DNA of 64,000 nt from contig CAJXLB010000011.1 in assembly GCA_913055905.1 (NCBI GenBank), positions 1 through 64,000 on the forward strand, in the 5' to 3' direction. The notes under the pieces were generated by a model. The model was given only the letters and a program-made list of their open reading frames with translations, had not been told where the DNA came from and did no database searches. Shown one piece after another: positions 56,203 through 64,000 of the stretch; the stretch's first letter is position 1, and each line of letters opens with the position of its first letter. The DNA comes from an uncultured Winogradskyella sp. (GTDB lineage: Bacteria; Bacteroidota; Bacteroidia; Flavobacteriales; Flavobacteriaceae). The translations under genes were made by a program, and so were the position numbers.

Positions 56203-57690
56203 ATGCGTTTTATACAAAATATTAAGATTTTAGTTTTAGTTATAATTTTTATGAGTTGCAATACACCTCAAGAACAATTAAAAACAGAAGTTTACGAAAC
56301 ATCAGTCAATGGCAATAAGCTAACGTTAGTTTCTGATGTTAAGCAAGTTGAGGAACCTACAACAATCACTTTAAATCCTGATAAAACATTTCAAAACATC
56401 ACAGGCTTCGGAGGCTCATTTACAGAGGCCTCTGCATCGCTTTTAAATAAACTAAGTGCGCCAAATAGAGCGAAAATTATCGAAGCTTATTTCGGCGAAA
56501 GTGGAGCACAATACTCCCTCACTCGCACTCATATGAATTCCTGTGACTTTTCCTTAGGACAATATTCTTATGCACCAGTTGAAGATGACATGGACCTAGA
56601 GCATTTTACTATTGAAGAGGATAAGAACGACATAATTCCCATGATAAAAGATGCCATGAAAGCATCTAAGGATGGATTTAAAATTTTAGCGTCACCTTGG
56701 ACTGCTCCACCATGGATGAAAGATAATAACGACTGGAGAGGTGGAAAATTATTACCGAAATACAACGATACTTGGGCTCTGTTTTTCTCTAAGTATTTAG
56801 ACGCTTACAAAGCGGAAGGAATTGATATTTGGGGCTTTACCGTTGAAAATGAACCTTTAGGTAATGATAGTAACTGGGAAAGTATGCATTTTACGCCTGA
56901 GGAAATGACGGATTTCGTTGAGAATCATTTAGGACCAAAGCTAGAGGCTGATGGCCACAGCGTTCAAGTTTTGGGCTATGATCAAAATAGGGAACATTTA
57001 AAAGAATGGGTAGATGTCATGTATAGAGACGAATCATCTTCAAAATATTTTGATGGTACTGCTATCCATTGGTATGCCAGTACGTTTGAAGTTTTTCCCG
57101 AAGCACTGCAATACGCACATCAAAAGGCACCGAACAAATATTTGATACAGTCTGAGGCTTGTGTAGACGCTGAGGTGCCAAAATGGAAAAATGATAAATG
57201 GTATTGGTCAAAAGAAGCTACAGATTGGGGCTGGGACTGGGCGCCAGAAGACCAGAAATATCTCCATCCTAAGTATGCACCTGTAAACCGTTATGCCAGA
57301 GACATAATTGGCTGTTTAAATAACTGGGTAGATGGATGGATAGATTGGAACATGGTTCTTAATCGGCAAGGCGGGCCAAATTGGTTTGAGAATTGGTGTG
57401 TGGCACCAGTTATTGTTGATGAAGAGCAAGATGAGGTCTATTTTACACCGCTGTATTATGTCATGGCTCATTTTAGCAAATACATAAGACCAGAGGCTAA
57501 AGTAATAGAGTCCATTGTAGACGATAAAGATTTACAAGTAACTGCTGCTCAAAATCCTGATGGAACAATTGCAGTGGTGGTATTCAATGAAGAGAAACAA
57601 CCAAAACAATTCCGTTTGGATTTAGGAGATAAAAAAGCCAACGTTGAGATTAGTGGGCAGGCGATTCAAACCATTGTTATATCTAACTAA
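56203..57690 (+). CDS. GH30 beta-1,6-glucosidase/glucanase lipoprotein
   Basis: I use the ATG at 56203; the frame opens one codon earlier with TTG. The 495-residue protein has a lipobox (IIFMSCNTPQ) and a GH30 (beta/alpha)8 fold plus flanking beta domain. Acid/base is E217 (TVENEPLG) and nucleophile E318 (QSEACVD). NITGFGGSFTEASA and SPWTAPPWMKDN are family signatures. In laminarin loci GH30 enzymes remove the beta-1,6-linked glucose side chains, opening the backbone for GH17. It is 12 bases after the second GH17 gene. Confidence 0.94.
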   Translation: MRFIQNIKILVLVIIFMSCNTPQEQLKTEVYETSVNGNKLTLVSDVKQVEEPTTITLNPDKTFQNITGFGGSFTEASASLLNKLSAPNRAKIIEAYFGESGAQYSLTRTHMNSCDFSLGQYSYAPVEDDMDLEHFTIEEDKNDIIPMIKDAMKASKDGFKILASPWTAPPWMKDNNDWRGGKLLPKYNDTWALFFSKYLDAYKAEGIDIWGFTVENEPLGNDSNWESMHFTPEEMTDFVENHLGPKLEADGHSVQVLGYDQNREHLKEWVDVMYRDESSSKYFDGTAIHWYASTFEVFPEALQYAHQKAPNKYLIQSEACVDAEVPKWKNDKWYWSKEATDWGWDWAPEDQKYLHPKYAPVNRYARDIIGCLNNWVDGWIDWNMVLNRQGGPNWFENWCVAPVIVDEEQDEVYFTPLYYVMAHFSKYIRPEAKVIESIVDDKDLQVTAAQNPDGTIAVVVFNEEKQPKQFRLDLGDKKANVEISGQAIQTIVISN

Positions 57691-57701
57691 AAATAAAAAC
57701 T

Positions 57702-59132
57702 ATGTCAAACGTTAAAACTGCTGCAAAAGATAAAGTGCCTATTGGCCAGAAGGCCGCATTTGGGGCTGGACATTTAGTACTCAATTTGTTACCGGGAGCG
57801 TTAGGAATATTTATGTTCTTTTTACTTACTGCTTTTGGTATGGATCCTGTGCTGGCAGGTTTATTAGGTGGTCTTCCTAGAATATTTGATGCTATTACAG
57901 ACCCAATTATGGGCTTCATTTCAGATAACACCAAATCTAAATATGGTAGAAGGCGTCCATATATTTTTGTAGGTGCAATACTCAGTGGTGTTCTTTTTGC
58001 GGTGCTATGGCAACTAGATGCAGATAATTCCCAAACCTATAATTTTTGGTATTTTCTCATTTTCTCTTTGTTGTTCTTAGTTGGTAACACCATGTTTGCT
58101 ACACCTCTAGTAGGTTTAGGTTATGAAATGACTTCAGATTATAACGAGCGAACAAGATTAATGGCATTTTCTCAAACTATAGGACAAATCGCATGGATGA
58201 TAGTGCCTTGGTTCTGGGTATTAATAGCAGATGAAGATTTATTTGCAACCCAAGCCATTGGGGTCAGGCAGCTCTCCGTAATGGTAGGTGCGGTTTGTTT
58301 GGTTCTAGGAGTTTTGCCAGCCATTTTTTGTAGAGGACTTGACGGCGGTAATATGGAAAATAGAAAAGAGATTTCACTTAAGTCATTGGGTGCCAATTTA
58401 AAAGAGTTATTTGCCGGCATTATTCAGGTTTCTAAAAACAGGCCCTTCATGAAACTTTGTGGCGCTACGTTTTTAGTATTTAATGGGTTTCAATTAGTGG
58501 CCTCTTTTAGCTTTTTTATTATCGTTTATTACATGTTTAATGGTGATTTTGCCGCGGCGGGAAATTGGCCAGCTTGGTTTTCTACCATAACAGCTGTGGT
58601 AACTGCCTTTGCTGTAATCCCAATTATATCTAAACTATCGGATGTCTACGGAAAAAGAAGTGCCTTTATTATTTCAACAGCGATTTCAATTGTAGGTTAT
58701 ATTTTAAAATGGTGGGGCTTTGATCCTGGGAATCCTTGGTTGATGTTTATGCCTATACCGTTTATGGCATTTGGCCTGGGAGGCTTATTTACCTTAATGA
58801 TGAGTATGACCGCAGATGTGTGTGATTTGGATGAATTGGAAAACGGTATGCCGCGTAAGGAAGGTACTTTTGGAGCCATCTATTGGTGGATGGTAAAAAT
58901 GGGGCAAGCCTTAGCTTTAGTTTTACAGGGATTTGTGCTGAAAATGGTTGGATTTATATCCGATGCACCAACGCAAACGGCTGAGACCATGACTAATTTA
59001 AGAATAGCAGATATTGTTATTCCCGTGGCAACTGCCGGTATAGCGATTATAGTGATGTGGAAATACAGCCTCACAGAAGAAAGGGCGAGAGAAATTAAAG
59101 CAGAGCTTATAGAAAGACGCGGAGAATTATAA
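57702..59132 (+). CDS. GPH-type MFS sugar symporter
   Basis: This 476-residue protein has about 12 membrane helices. The glycoside-pentoside-hexuronide signature spans about residues 55-90 (DAITDPIMGFISDNTKSKYG, then RRRPYIFVG). The second-half marker MTADVCDLDELENGMPRKEG is also typical. It should bring glucose or short beta-glucan oligosaccharides into the cytoplasm with a cation. Its position between periplasmic-side hydrolases and a cytoplasmic GH17 gene fits import of laminarin oligosaccharides. Confidence 0.92.
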   Translation: MSNVKTAAKDKVPIGQKAAFGAGHLVLNLLPGALGIFMFFLLTAFGMDPVLAGLLGGLPRIFDAITDPIMGFISDNTKSKYGRRRPYIFVGAILSGVLFAVLWQLDADNSQTYNFWYFLIFSLLFLVGNTMFATPLVGLGYEMTSDYNERTRLMAFSQTIGQIAWMIVPWFWVLIADEDLFATQAIGVRQLSVMVGAVCLVLGVLPAIFCRGLDGGNMENRKEISLKSLGANLKELFAGIIQVSKNRPFMKLCGATFLVFNGFQLVASFSFFIIVYYMFNGDFAAAGNWPAWFSTITAVVTAFAVIPIISKLSDVYGKRSAFIISTAISIVGYILKWWGFDPGNPWLMFMPIPFMAFGLGGLFTLMMSMTADVCDLDELENGMPRKEGTFGAIYWWMVKMGQALALVLQGFVLKMVGFISDAPTQTAETMTNLRIADIVIPVATAGIAIIVMWKYSLTEERAREIKAELIERRGEL

Positions 59133-59207
59133 ATAATAGAATTAAGAAATTTATTGCAATTAGAGAGGGATATGATTAAAATTGCAAAGACTAAAATTTA
59201 ACTAACT

Positions 59208-60125
59208 ATGTCTTACAGGAAAGAAAATTTATTAACCGAGGAGTATAGAAAATTCTTAGCCTCTTTAGATGAACATAATCACACCAAAGGACTATCAAAA
59301 GATGAGCTTATAAAGCTTTTTCGCAAGATTGTGAAAGGGGGAATGTCAGGTCTATGTTTTAGCATGTATGAAGATGGCCAGCAGCCTGGCGATAACATAA
59401 CCGAGGAACAAGTAATGCGTAGAATGAAGATTTTACAACCTCACATCAAATGGATAAGATCCTTTTCTTGTATCGAAGGAAATGAGTTTGTTCCAAAAGT
59501 TGCGAAGGAATTGGGTATTAAGACGCTTGTAGGGGCTTGGATTGGAGATGACAGGGAAAAAAACAGACAAGAAATCGATGCGCTCATAGATTTAGCCAAT
59601 AAAGGGATGGTTGATATTGCAGCAGTGGGGAATGAGGTACTGTATAGAAATGATATCCCTTTGGAAGAATTGAAAGAGCATATCCGTGAAGTGAGAGCTG
59701 CTATTCCTGCAGACATTCCAGTGAGCTATGTAGATGCCTATTATGAGTTCTCAGTTCATCCAGATTTAACGGATTTATGCGATGTCATCCTCACCAACTG
59801 CTATCCGTTTTGGGAGAGTTGTCACATCGATTATTCATTGGCCCATATGCAGCAAATGTACGGTCAGGTTTTAGGGGCGGCAAAAGGCAAAAAGGTAATT
59901 ATTTCAGAAACAGGTTGGCCTAGTAGAGGTGAAAGTTTAGGAGCGGCCCAGCCCTCTGATGAAAACTTTTTAAAGTATTTTATTAATACGCAGCTTTGGT
60001 GCCAAAAAGCGGATATAGATTGCTTTTATTTTTCATCCTTTGATGAGTCATGGAAAGTTGGAGATGAAGGCGATGTGGGCGCGTATTGGGGAATTTGGGA
60101 TAAGAATGAAAAATTAAAATACTAA
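59208..60125 (+). CDS. Cytoplasmic GH17-like glucanase
   Basis: This 305-residue protein has no signal peptide or lipobox (it starts MSYRKENLLTEEYRKF). It has a GH17 barrel with acid/base E143 (AVGNEVLYR) and nucleophile E234 (ISETGWPSRG), and the terminal CFYFSSFDESWKVGDEG motif. Only distantly similar to the two lipoprotein GH17s. Predicted to act on imported beta-1,3-glucan oligosaccharides alongside the GH149-like phosphorylase. It follows the transporter by 75 bases. Confidence 0.9.
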   Translation: MSYRKENLLTEEYRKFLASLDEHNHTKGLSKDELIKLFRKIVKGGMSGLCFSMYEDGQQPGDNITEEQVMRRMKILQPHIKWIRSFSCIEGNEFVPKVAKELGIKTLVGAWIGDDREKNRQEIDALIDLANKGMVDIAAVGNEVLYRNDIPLEELKEHIREVRAAIPADIPVSYVDAYYEFSVHPDLTDLCDVILTNCYPFWESCHIDYSLAHMQQMYGQVLGAAKGKKVIISETGWPSRGESLGAAQPSDENFLKYFINTQLWCQKADIDCFYFSSFDESWKVGDEGDVGAYWGIWDKNEKLKY

Positions 60126-60243
60126 CAAACCCATACAAACAACAAAATAAACACAACACCACCACTACAATATAGATTTAAATAGTCTTAATAATTCTTT
60201 AAAAATTTGATTATTAGATTTATAAGTTTTATTTTCTATTTTG

Positions 60244-60259
60244 ACTACAACGTTGTAGT
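60244..60259 (+). promoter_or_regulatory. LacI-family operator candidate
   Basis: ACTACAACGTTGTAGT is a perfect 16-base palindrome with a central AACGTT, closely like PurR/LacI-type operators (central CG). It lies 108 bases before the 60368 gene ATG and 1.8 kb before a LacI-family gene. I saw no second full palindrome of this type in the window. The gap 60126-60367 holds no gene. Confidence 0.6.
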
Positions 60260-60367
60260 TGTATAAGAATTGTAGCGGTGAAATTTTTAGATACGTACAT
60301 TTAAATAGGTATCTTTCGATAAATTCACATAAGTGAACTTTAATTTTAACTAAAATAAATAACGATT

Positions 60368-62023
60368 ATGAAAAAAATTACTTTTCTATTTTTTTTAATG
60401 TGTGCTGCTTTGTCCTTTGGACAATCATTGCCAGTTGACTTTGAAGACGGCACCACGACACCAGCATTTGCATTCGGAGGTGTAGGCTTCGGAAATGTGG
60501 CCAATCCCGATGTTCAAGCACCTAATACTTCTTCTCGTGTTCTTGAAGTGAACAAACCAGAAACCGCAGATTGGTTTGGCGGTTTTGGATTTCAGACAAC
60601 AGGTGCCCCTCTGATTGATTTTAACTTAGGAACGGAAATTACTTTTAAGTTTTGGACCCCAATTCCAAATTTACCATTACGGGTTAGAGTTCAGGCAGAT
60701 TTAGATGCAGGGGCTAACGAGGCTTATGACTTCGATACTGTTGTTACAACAGCCAATGCATGGCAGGAAATCACTATCGACTTCGCAGGAATTCCCGGTG
60801 TTGATGGTAACGAGCAATTCCAAGAATTTGTGATTTTCCCATTTTATGATCCAGCTTGTGTAGGGGCAGACCCTGCATGTACAACAGTTGGTACGGGTAA
60901 TGGAGCTTTATATTATGTCGATGACGTAGCTCAAACTATTACTTTTGACCCAGATGCGGACGCTAGTTTATCTGACCTTACACTAGATGGTGTTACAATT
61001 GATGGATTTAATTCAGGCGTAACGAATTATTCAGTAGGTCTTGTTAATGGTACAACAACAGCTCCAACAGTAGCCGGTGTTGCTACCCAAGCAGGCAATG
61101 GCTCATCCAATGTCGTGGTAATGCAAGCAGGTGGTGTACCAGGAACAGCAACCTTGGACGTTACAGCACCTAATGGTGTTGATACAGAAACGTACACCGT
61201 AAATTTCTTCGAATTACCACCAGCGGCTCCAGTGCCCTCTCTTCAACCCAATGAGGTAATTCCTGTAATCACAAATAATCCAGCTTATACGGATATTGGA
61301 GTGAATTTCTTAGAACCATTTGGTTCAATCGCTGAGGAATTGGATTTAGATGTCAATGGTTCGCCTGATACCTTCACCTTCAATGGAGGTAACGGCGGTC
61401 AGTTAAACTATTTTGCAGGGTCAAACTTTTTTGATATAACAGCAGCAGGTGTCTTCCATTTTGACTTCTATGCAGAAACTTTAAATGCTGGAGATAATTT
61501 AAATGTAATTTTATTCGGTAGTGATCCAGGAACACAAAATCAAAACTTTAGGGTTTTTGTTGATGAAACCCAAACAGGTGTATGGCAATCTTTTGAGATA
61601 GGTTTGAATGGAGCTGGTTCTGGTTTGCCTGATGAGTTTAACGGTACAGCTAACACGGCTTTTAGTCAATTAGCTTTAATTCAATTTATCACAGGTGAAG
61701 TAGGAAGTACTTTGCCAGGAACGACAATATACATTGGTAATGTATATTTCCGAGGAGGCACCTTGTCAACTCCAGATGTTGAGTTAGGTAATAGTTTCGC
61801 GGTGGCACCAAACCCATCAAATGATGTTTGGAACATTAAAGCAGCGAATAACCAAAACGTAACATCTATTGTAGTATACGATATGTTAGGTAAGCAAGTC
61901 TTATCACTTGAGCCAAATACCAACGAAGTAACATTGAACGCTGCAGATTTAAAAAGCGGAATTTACTTGGCTAAATTGGCTACAGCTAATGGTAGCAAAA
62001 CAATTAAACTAGTTAAAAACTAG
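60368..62023 (+). CDS. T9SS-secreted multi-CBM protein
   Basis: This 551-residue protein has a signal peptide (1-19, ...ALSFGQ) and an N-terminal CBM-like sandwich (about 20-190, opening LPVDFEDGTTTPAFAFGG). A cadherin-like/Ig-like domain follows (about 195-282, LSDLTLDGVTIDGF). A third beta-sandwich (about 287-465) opens APVPSLQPNEVIPVITN. The type A T9SS sorting domain covers about 475-551 (VAPNPSNDVWNIKA; VYDMLGKQVLSL; LKSGIYLAKL). It has no catalytic motif. It is exported to the surface or medium and probably binds the polysaccharide. The LacI-like palindrome upstream suggests separate control. Confidence 0.85.
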   Translation: MKKITFLFFLMCAALSFGQSLPVDFEDGTTTPAFAFGGVGFGNVANPDVQAPNTSSRVLEVNKPETADWFGGFGFQTTGAPLIDFNLGTEITFKFWTPIPNLPLRVRVQADLDAGANEAYDFDTVVTTANAWQEITIDFAGIPGVDGNEQFQEFVIFPFYDPACVGADPACTTVGTGNGALYYVDDVAQTITFDPDADASLSDLTLDGVTIDGFNSGVTNYSVGLVNGTTTAPTVAGVATQAGNGSSNVVVMQAGGVPGTATLDVTAPNGVDTETYTVNFFELPPAAPVPSLQPNEVIPVITNNPAYTDIGVNFLEPFGSIAEELDLDVNGSPDTFTFNGGNGGQLNYFAGSNFFDITAAGVFHFDFYAETLNAGDNLNVILFGSDPGTQNQNFRVFVDETQTGVWQSFEIGLNGAGSGLPDEFNGTANTAFSQLALIQFITGEVGSTLPGTTIYIGNVYFRGGTLSTPDVELGNSFAVAPNPSNDVWNIKAANNQNVTSIVVYDMLGKQVLSLEPNTNEVTLNAADLKSGIYLAKLATANGSKTIKLVKN

Positions 62024-62048
62024 ACTGATTTTTAGCAAATAATGAAGA

Positions 62049-62078
62049 AAAGGGTGTATTTTTAATATGCCCTTTTTT
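62049..62078 (+). terminator. Terminator after the T9SS-secreted protein
   Basis: Arms AAAGGGTGTAT and ATATGCCCTTT pair with two wobble positions around a T-rich loop and run into TTTT. It lies between the 60368 gene and the LacI-family gene. Confidence 0.65.
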
Positions 62079-62094
62079 ATTTAATTCGTTAACT

Positions 62095-63099
62095 ATGACA
62101 ACACTTAAAGAGTTATCTAAACTGCTCAATTTATCAGTTTCCACTGTGTCCAAAGCTCTAAATGATAGTCATGAAATTAGTGATAAAACCAAAAAGAGGG
62201 TGCATGAATTGGCTGCGAAACTTAACTACAAGCCAAATCGTATTGCACAACAGCTTAAATCCAATAGGACTAAAACCATAGGTGTGATTTTACCAACGGT
62301 AACCAATCCTTTTTTTGCAGAGGTACTGCATGGCATAGAAACTGAGGCCACAAAAAATAACTATGATATTATTGTTTGTCTGTCTGATGAGCACCTCGAT
62401 AAGGAAGAACGAAGTTTAGAATTATTGTCCAATGGAAGTGTAGACGGCTTCATCATGGCTGTAGCTAGGGAAAGTCAGGTTAAATCTAAAACAGAGCATC
62501 TAGAAAAAACGTTAAATCAAGGTCTTCCAATTGTGTTATTTGACCGTGTGGTAAAGTCTATATCTTGCGATAAGGTCATTGTAGATGATTTTAAATCGGT
62601 TTATGAAGCTACCAAGTACTTAATTGATAAAGAGGAGCGAAAAGAGATTTTATTGATTAGTAATATTGAAGAGCTAAGCGTTGGTAAGCTTAGAACCAAA
62701 GGTTATAAAACTGCAATGAGCGAAGCAGGTCTCAAACCGCGCGTCTTAAATCTAGGACAATCCCCTGATGTTGAAGCAGAAGTTTACAACAACCTTTCAA
62801 ATTATCCAGAAATTGATGCTGTTGTATCCATAGACCATATTACGGGAATTGTTGCTATTAACATGGCTAGAAAACTGGGTCGTGCCGTCCCTGAGGAGCT
62901 TTCGGTAATTGGCTTTGGCTATGAACATACGCAGCTCGTGTCTAGCCCAAAAATTTCAATTATTCATCAAAAAGCTTATGCTATTGGCGAAATGGCAATG
63001 AAGACTATTATTGCCAACCTAACTTTAGAAGCATATGAAGTTAAAACACAAGTGGTGCCAAGCGAGTTGAAGCTCAGCGAATCCACAAAAAAAGCCTGA
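62095..63099 (+). CDS. LacI-family transcriptional regulator
   Basis: This 334-residue protein has an N-terminal LacI HTH and hinge (about 1-60: TLKELSKLLNLSVSTVSKAL, YKPNRIAQQLKSNRT). A periplasmic-binding-protein-like effector domain follows (about 62-334: IGVILPTVTNPFFAEVLHGIE, VDGFIMA, FDRVV, VIGFGYE). It is cytoplasmic and should respond to a sugar or sugar phosphate from the glucan pathway. The palindrome at 60244-60259 is a plausible operator. Its 3' end lies over the terminator of the convergent lipoprotein gene. Confidence 0.92.
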   Translation: MTTLKELSKLLNLSVSTVSKALNDSHEISDKTKKRVHELAAKLNYKPNRIAQQLKSNRTKTIGVILPTVTNPFFAEVLHGIETEATKNNYDIIVCLSDEHLDKEERSLELLSNGSVDGFIMAVARESQVKSKTEHLEKTLNQGLPIVLFDRVVKSISCDKVIVDDFKSVYEATKYLIDKEERKEILLISNIEELSVGKLRTKGYKTAMSEAGLKPRVLNLGQSPDVEAEVYNNLSNYPEIDAVVSIDHITGIVAINMARKLGRAVPEELSVIGFGYEHTQLVSSPKISIIHQKAYAIGEMAMKTIIANLTLEAYEVKTQVVPSELKLSESTKKA

Positions 63100-63114
63100 C
63101 ACTAGGCCAGGCTT
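63086..63114 (-). terminator. Terminator of the Ala/Asp-rich lipoprotein gene
   Basis: Read on the minus strand, arms AAGCCTG and CAGGCTT (63108-63114 and 63092-63098) flank a 9-base loop. A T run follows that is encoded inside the LacI 3' end (A run at 63087-63093). Confidence 0.7.
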
Positions 63115-63137
63115 CATATTAAATTAAAAACAACGTT

Positions 63138-63554
63138 TTAGTTGTTTTCTTTCATTTTGTCCATAGCATCGTTACCAGCTTTTTTAGCATCATCGATAAC
63201 TTTATTACCAGCCTCTTGAGCCTTGTCCATAGCTTCGTTACCGGCTTCTTTGGCTTTATCTACAGCTTCATTAGCAGCGTCTTTAACGTCGTTTGCTATG
63301 TCTTCGGCACCTTCTTTTACGCTATCAACTGCGTCATTAGCAGCATCAGTGGCATCATCCATAGCTTCACTGGCAGCATCTGCCGCATCGTTAGCAGCGT
63401 CTTCAACAGCGTTAGCTGCATCGCTAGCTGCATTTTCTGTAGCCTCAGTAGCCTCTTCAACAGCATTTTCAGTTTTCTCTTTGGTTTCTCTGCACGATGT
63501 AAAGGATAGACCTAATACGGCGATAAGCATTAAACTTAATACAATTCTTTTCAT
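63138..63554 (-). CDS. Lipoprotein with amphipathic Ala/Asp/Glu/Lys repeats
   Basis: This 138-residue protein has a lipobox (LGLSFTSCRETKE). The remaining 110 or so residues are built of imperfect 11-residue-like units such as NDAADAASEAMDD and NEAVDKAKEAG. This should give a long amphipathic helix, like apolipoprotein- or LEA-type repeats. Low complexity produces long false frames on the other strand. The function is unknown; envelope stress or a membrane-surface role is a guess. No PUL link is evident; it faces the opposite way to the LacI gene. Confidence 0.75.
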   Translation of the reverse strand: MKRIVLSLMLIAVLGLSFTSCRETKEKTENAVEEATEATENAASDAANAVEDAANDAADAASEAMDDATDAANDAVDSVKEGAEDIANDVKDAANEAVDKAKEAGNEAMDKAQEAGNKVIDDAKKAGNDAMDKMKENN

Positions 63555-63648
63555 TTTAGTGGTTTTAGTGTTATACGTTAATGGTTTTAAAAATAATAAT
63601 TTATTTGAAACTTGCTTAATTTAAAGCTAAAAGTCTCAATAATATGGC

Positions 63649-64000
63649 TTATATACGGATATGATTAAGTATTTGGACTACGGCACCCTTATTTTTTCTA
63701 ATAAAATCACTATTAATTTGTCCTTGCTCTACTCGTAAGGTCTTATCGGAAATCAAAGCATCGGTTTGTTCTTTGAAGTCTTTTGGAACTTTAATAACCG
63801 TAACACCGCCAGATGTAATGAGTTGTTTTGCCTCTGGAAATTTATGGTAGTTCTTGCCTATGAGTATAGGAATACCAAATACAGCAGGTTCCAAAATATT
63901 ATGCAATCCAGTAGTACCTGCAGCGCCACCAACATAGGCTATATCGGCATAACTATAGACCTTGCTTAGGTAACCAATAGTATCCAGAATGAAAACCTGG
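63649..64000 (-). CDS. waaA: 3-deoxy-D-manno-octulosonic acid (Kdo) transferase, C-terminal part
   Basis: The minus-strand frame is open from the window edge to a TAA at 63649-63651, giving 117 residues. ILDTIGYLSKVYSYADIAYV, then GGAAGTTGLHNILEPAVFG and PILIGKNYHKFPEA match the C-terminal GT-B domain of KdtA/WaaA, which adds Kdo to lipid A. The N-terminal three-quarters lie beyond the window. A TTG in TGLHN could be mistaken for a start, but the frame continues upstream without interruption. Confidence 0.88.
   Translation of the reverse strand, partial: QVFILDTIGYLSKVYSYADIAYVGGAAGTTGLHNILEPAVFGIPILIGKNYHKFPEAKQLITSGGVTVIKVPKDFKEQTDALISDKTLRVEQGQINSDFIRKNKGAVVQILNHIRI

Noticed and set aside
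63126-63149. ACAAC-N6-GTTGT inverted repeat resembling the LacI operator half-sites
   Set aside because: It overlaps the stop codon and 3' end of the lipoprotein gene, lacks the central CG symmetry and is better explained as coding or a 3' hairpin.
63216-63624. Two long plus-strand frames opposite the Ala/Asp-rich lipoprotein
   Set aside because: Repeat-derived Ala/Ser/Val-rich sequence typical of antisense to such repeats; the minus strand has a lipobox and terminator.
1-64000. CRISPR arrays, insertion sequences, integrative elements
   Set aside because: No regularly spaced repeats, transposase or integrase motifs, or terminal inverted repeats with target duplications were seen on reading both strands.

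Overview
The window looks like a chromosomal segment of a marine flavobacterium (Bacteroidota, Flavobacteriaceae). It is AT-rich. It carries type IX secretion signatures: a type B sorting-domain tail, a PorP/SprF protein and a type A sorting domain. Several promoters resemble the Bacteroidota TTG / TAnnTTTG pattern, the primary sigma factor is the short Bacteroidota form, and the right third is a polysaccharide utilization locus (PUL) built around a SusC/SusD pair. No insertion sequence, prophage or CRISPR array was found.

Positions 1-5,200: the 3' end of a T9SS type B substrate gene and its PorP/SprF partner; a LytS-type histidine kinase with its LytTR response regulator; a gamma-carbonic-anhydrase-like protein; and a small gene on the minus strand that is intact except for an amber codon at position 7. 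Positions 5,200-13,600 (minus strand): envelope biogenesis and core genes in a compact run (CBS protein, nadK, DUF6089 barrel, uppS, bamA, two OmpH/Skp chaperones), with murI set apart by a hairpin. Positions 13,600-19,000 (plus): pdxJ, an alpha/beta hydrolase, a four-helix membrane protein, trigger factor, clpP and clpX. Positions 19,000-32,700: housekeeping genes in mixed orientation, namely a GH3-family enzyme, DUF2797, rpsU, the primary sigma factor, an AsmA-like protein, a queuosine precursor transporter, a folK-deoxynucleoside kinase fusion, a methyltransferase group, mutS, and tRNA-Gly and tRNA-Leu.

Positions 32,800-63,100 form a laminarin-type (beta-1,3/1,6-glucan) PUL. It opens with a membrane-spanning propeller/Y_Y_Y/LuxR-HTH regulator. 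Then come SusC and SusD; lipoproteins built from CBM-like, PKD and Ig-like modules; a TIM-barrel glycosidase fused to a beta-strand-rich, porin-like half; a GH16 laminarinase; a large cytoplasmic phosphorylase (GH149-like); two tandem lipoprotein GH17 enzymes; a GH30; a GPH-type sugar symporter; a third, cytoplasmic GH17; a T9SS-secreted multi-CBM protein; and a LacI-type regulator. The inferred flow is surface binding and cutting (GH16, CBM proteins), SusCD import, periplasmic or lipid-anchored trimming and debranching (GH17, GH30), symport across the inner membrane, then cytoplasmic hydrolysis (GH17) and phosphorolysis to glucose-1-phosphate.

The most noteworthy items are: the glycosidase/beta-barrel fusion; a roughly 150-residue module shared by three PUL proteins; phased repeats upstream of susC, one copy sharing a 12-mer with the leader of the propeller regulator; a perfect LacI-like palindrome upstream of the secreted CBM protein; and the nonsense-interrupted gene. 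The window ends inside a Kdo transferase gene (minus strand).
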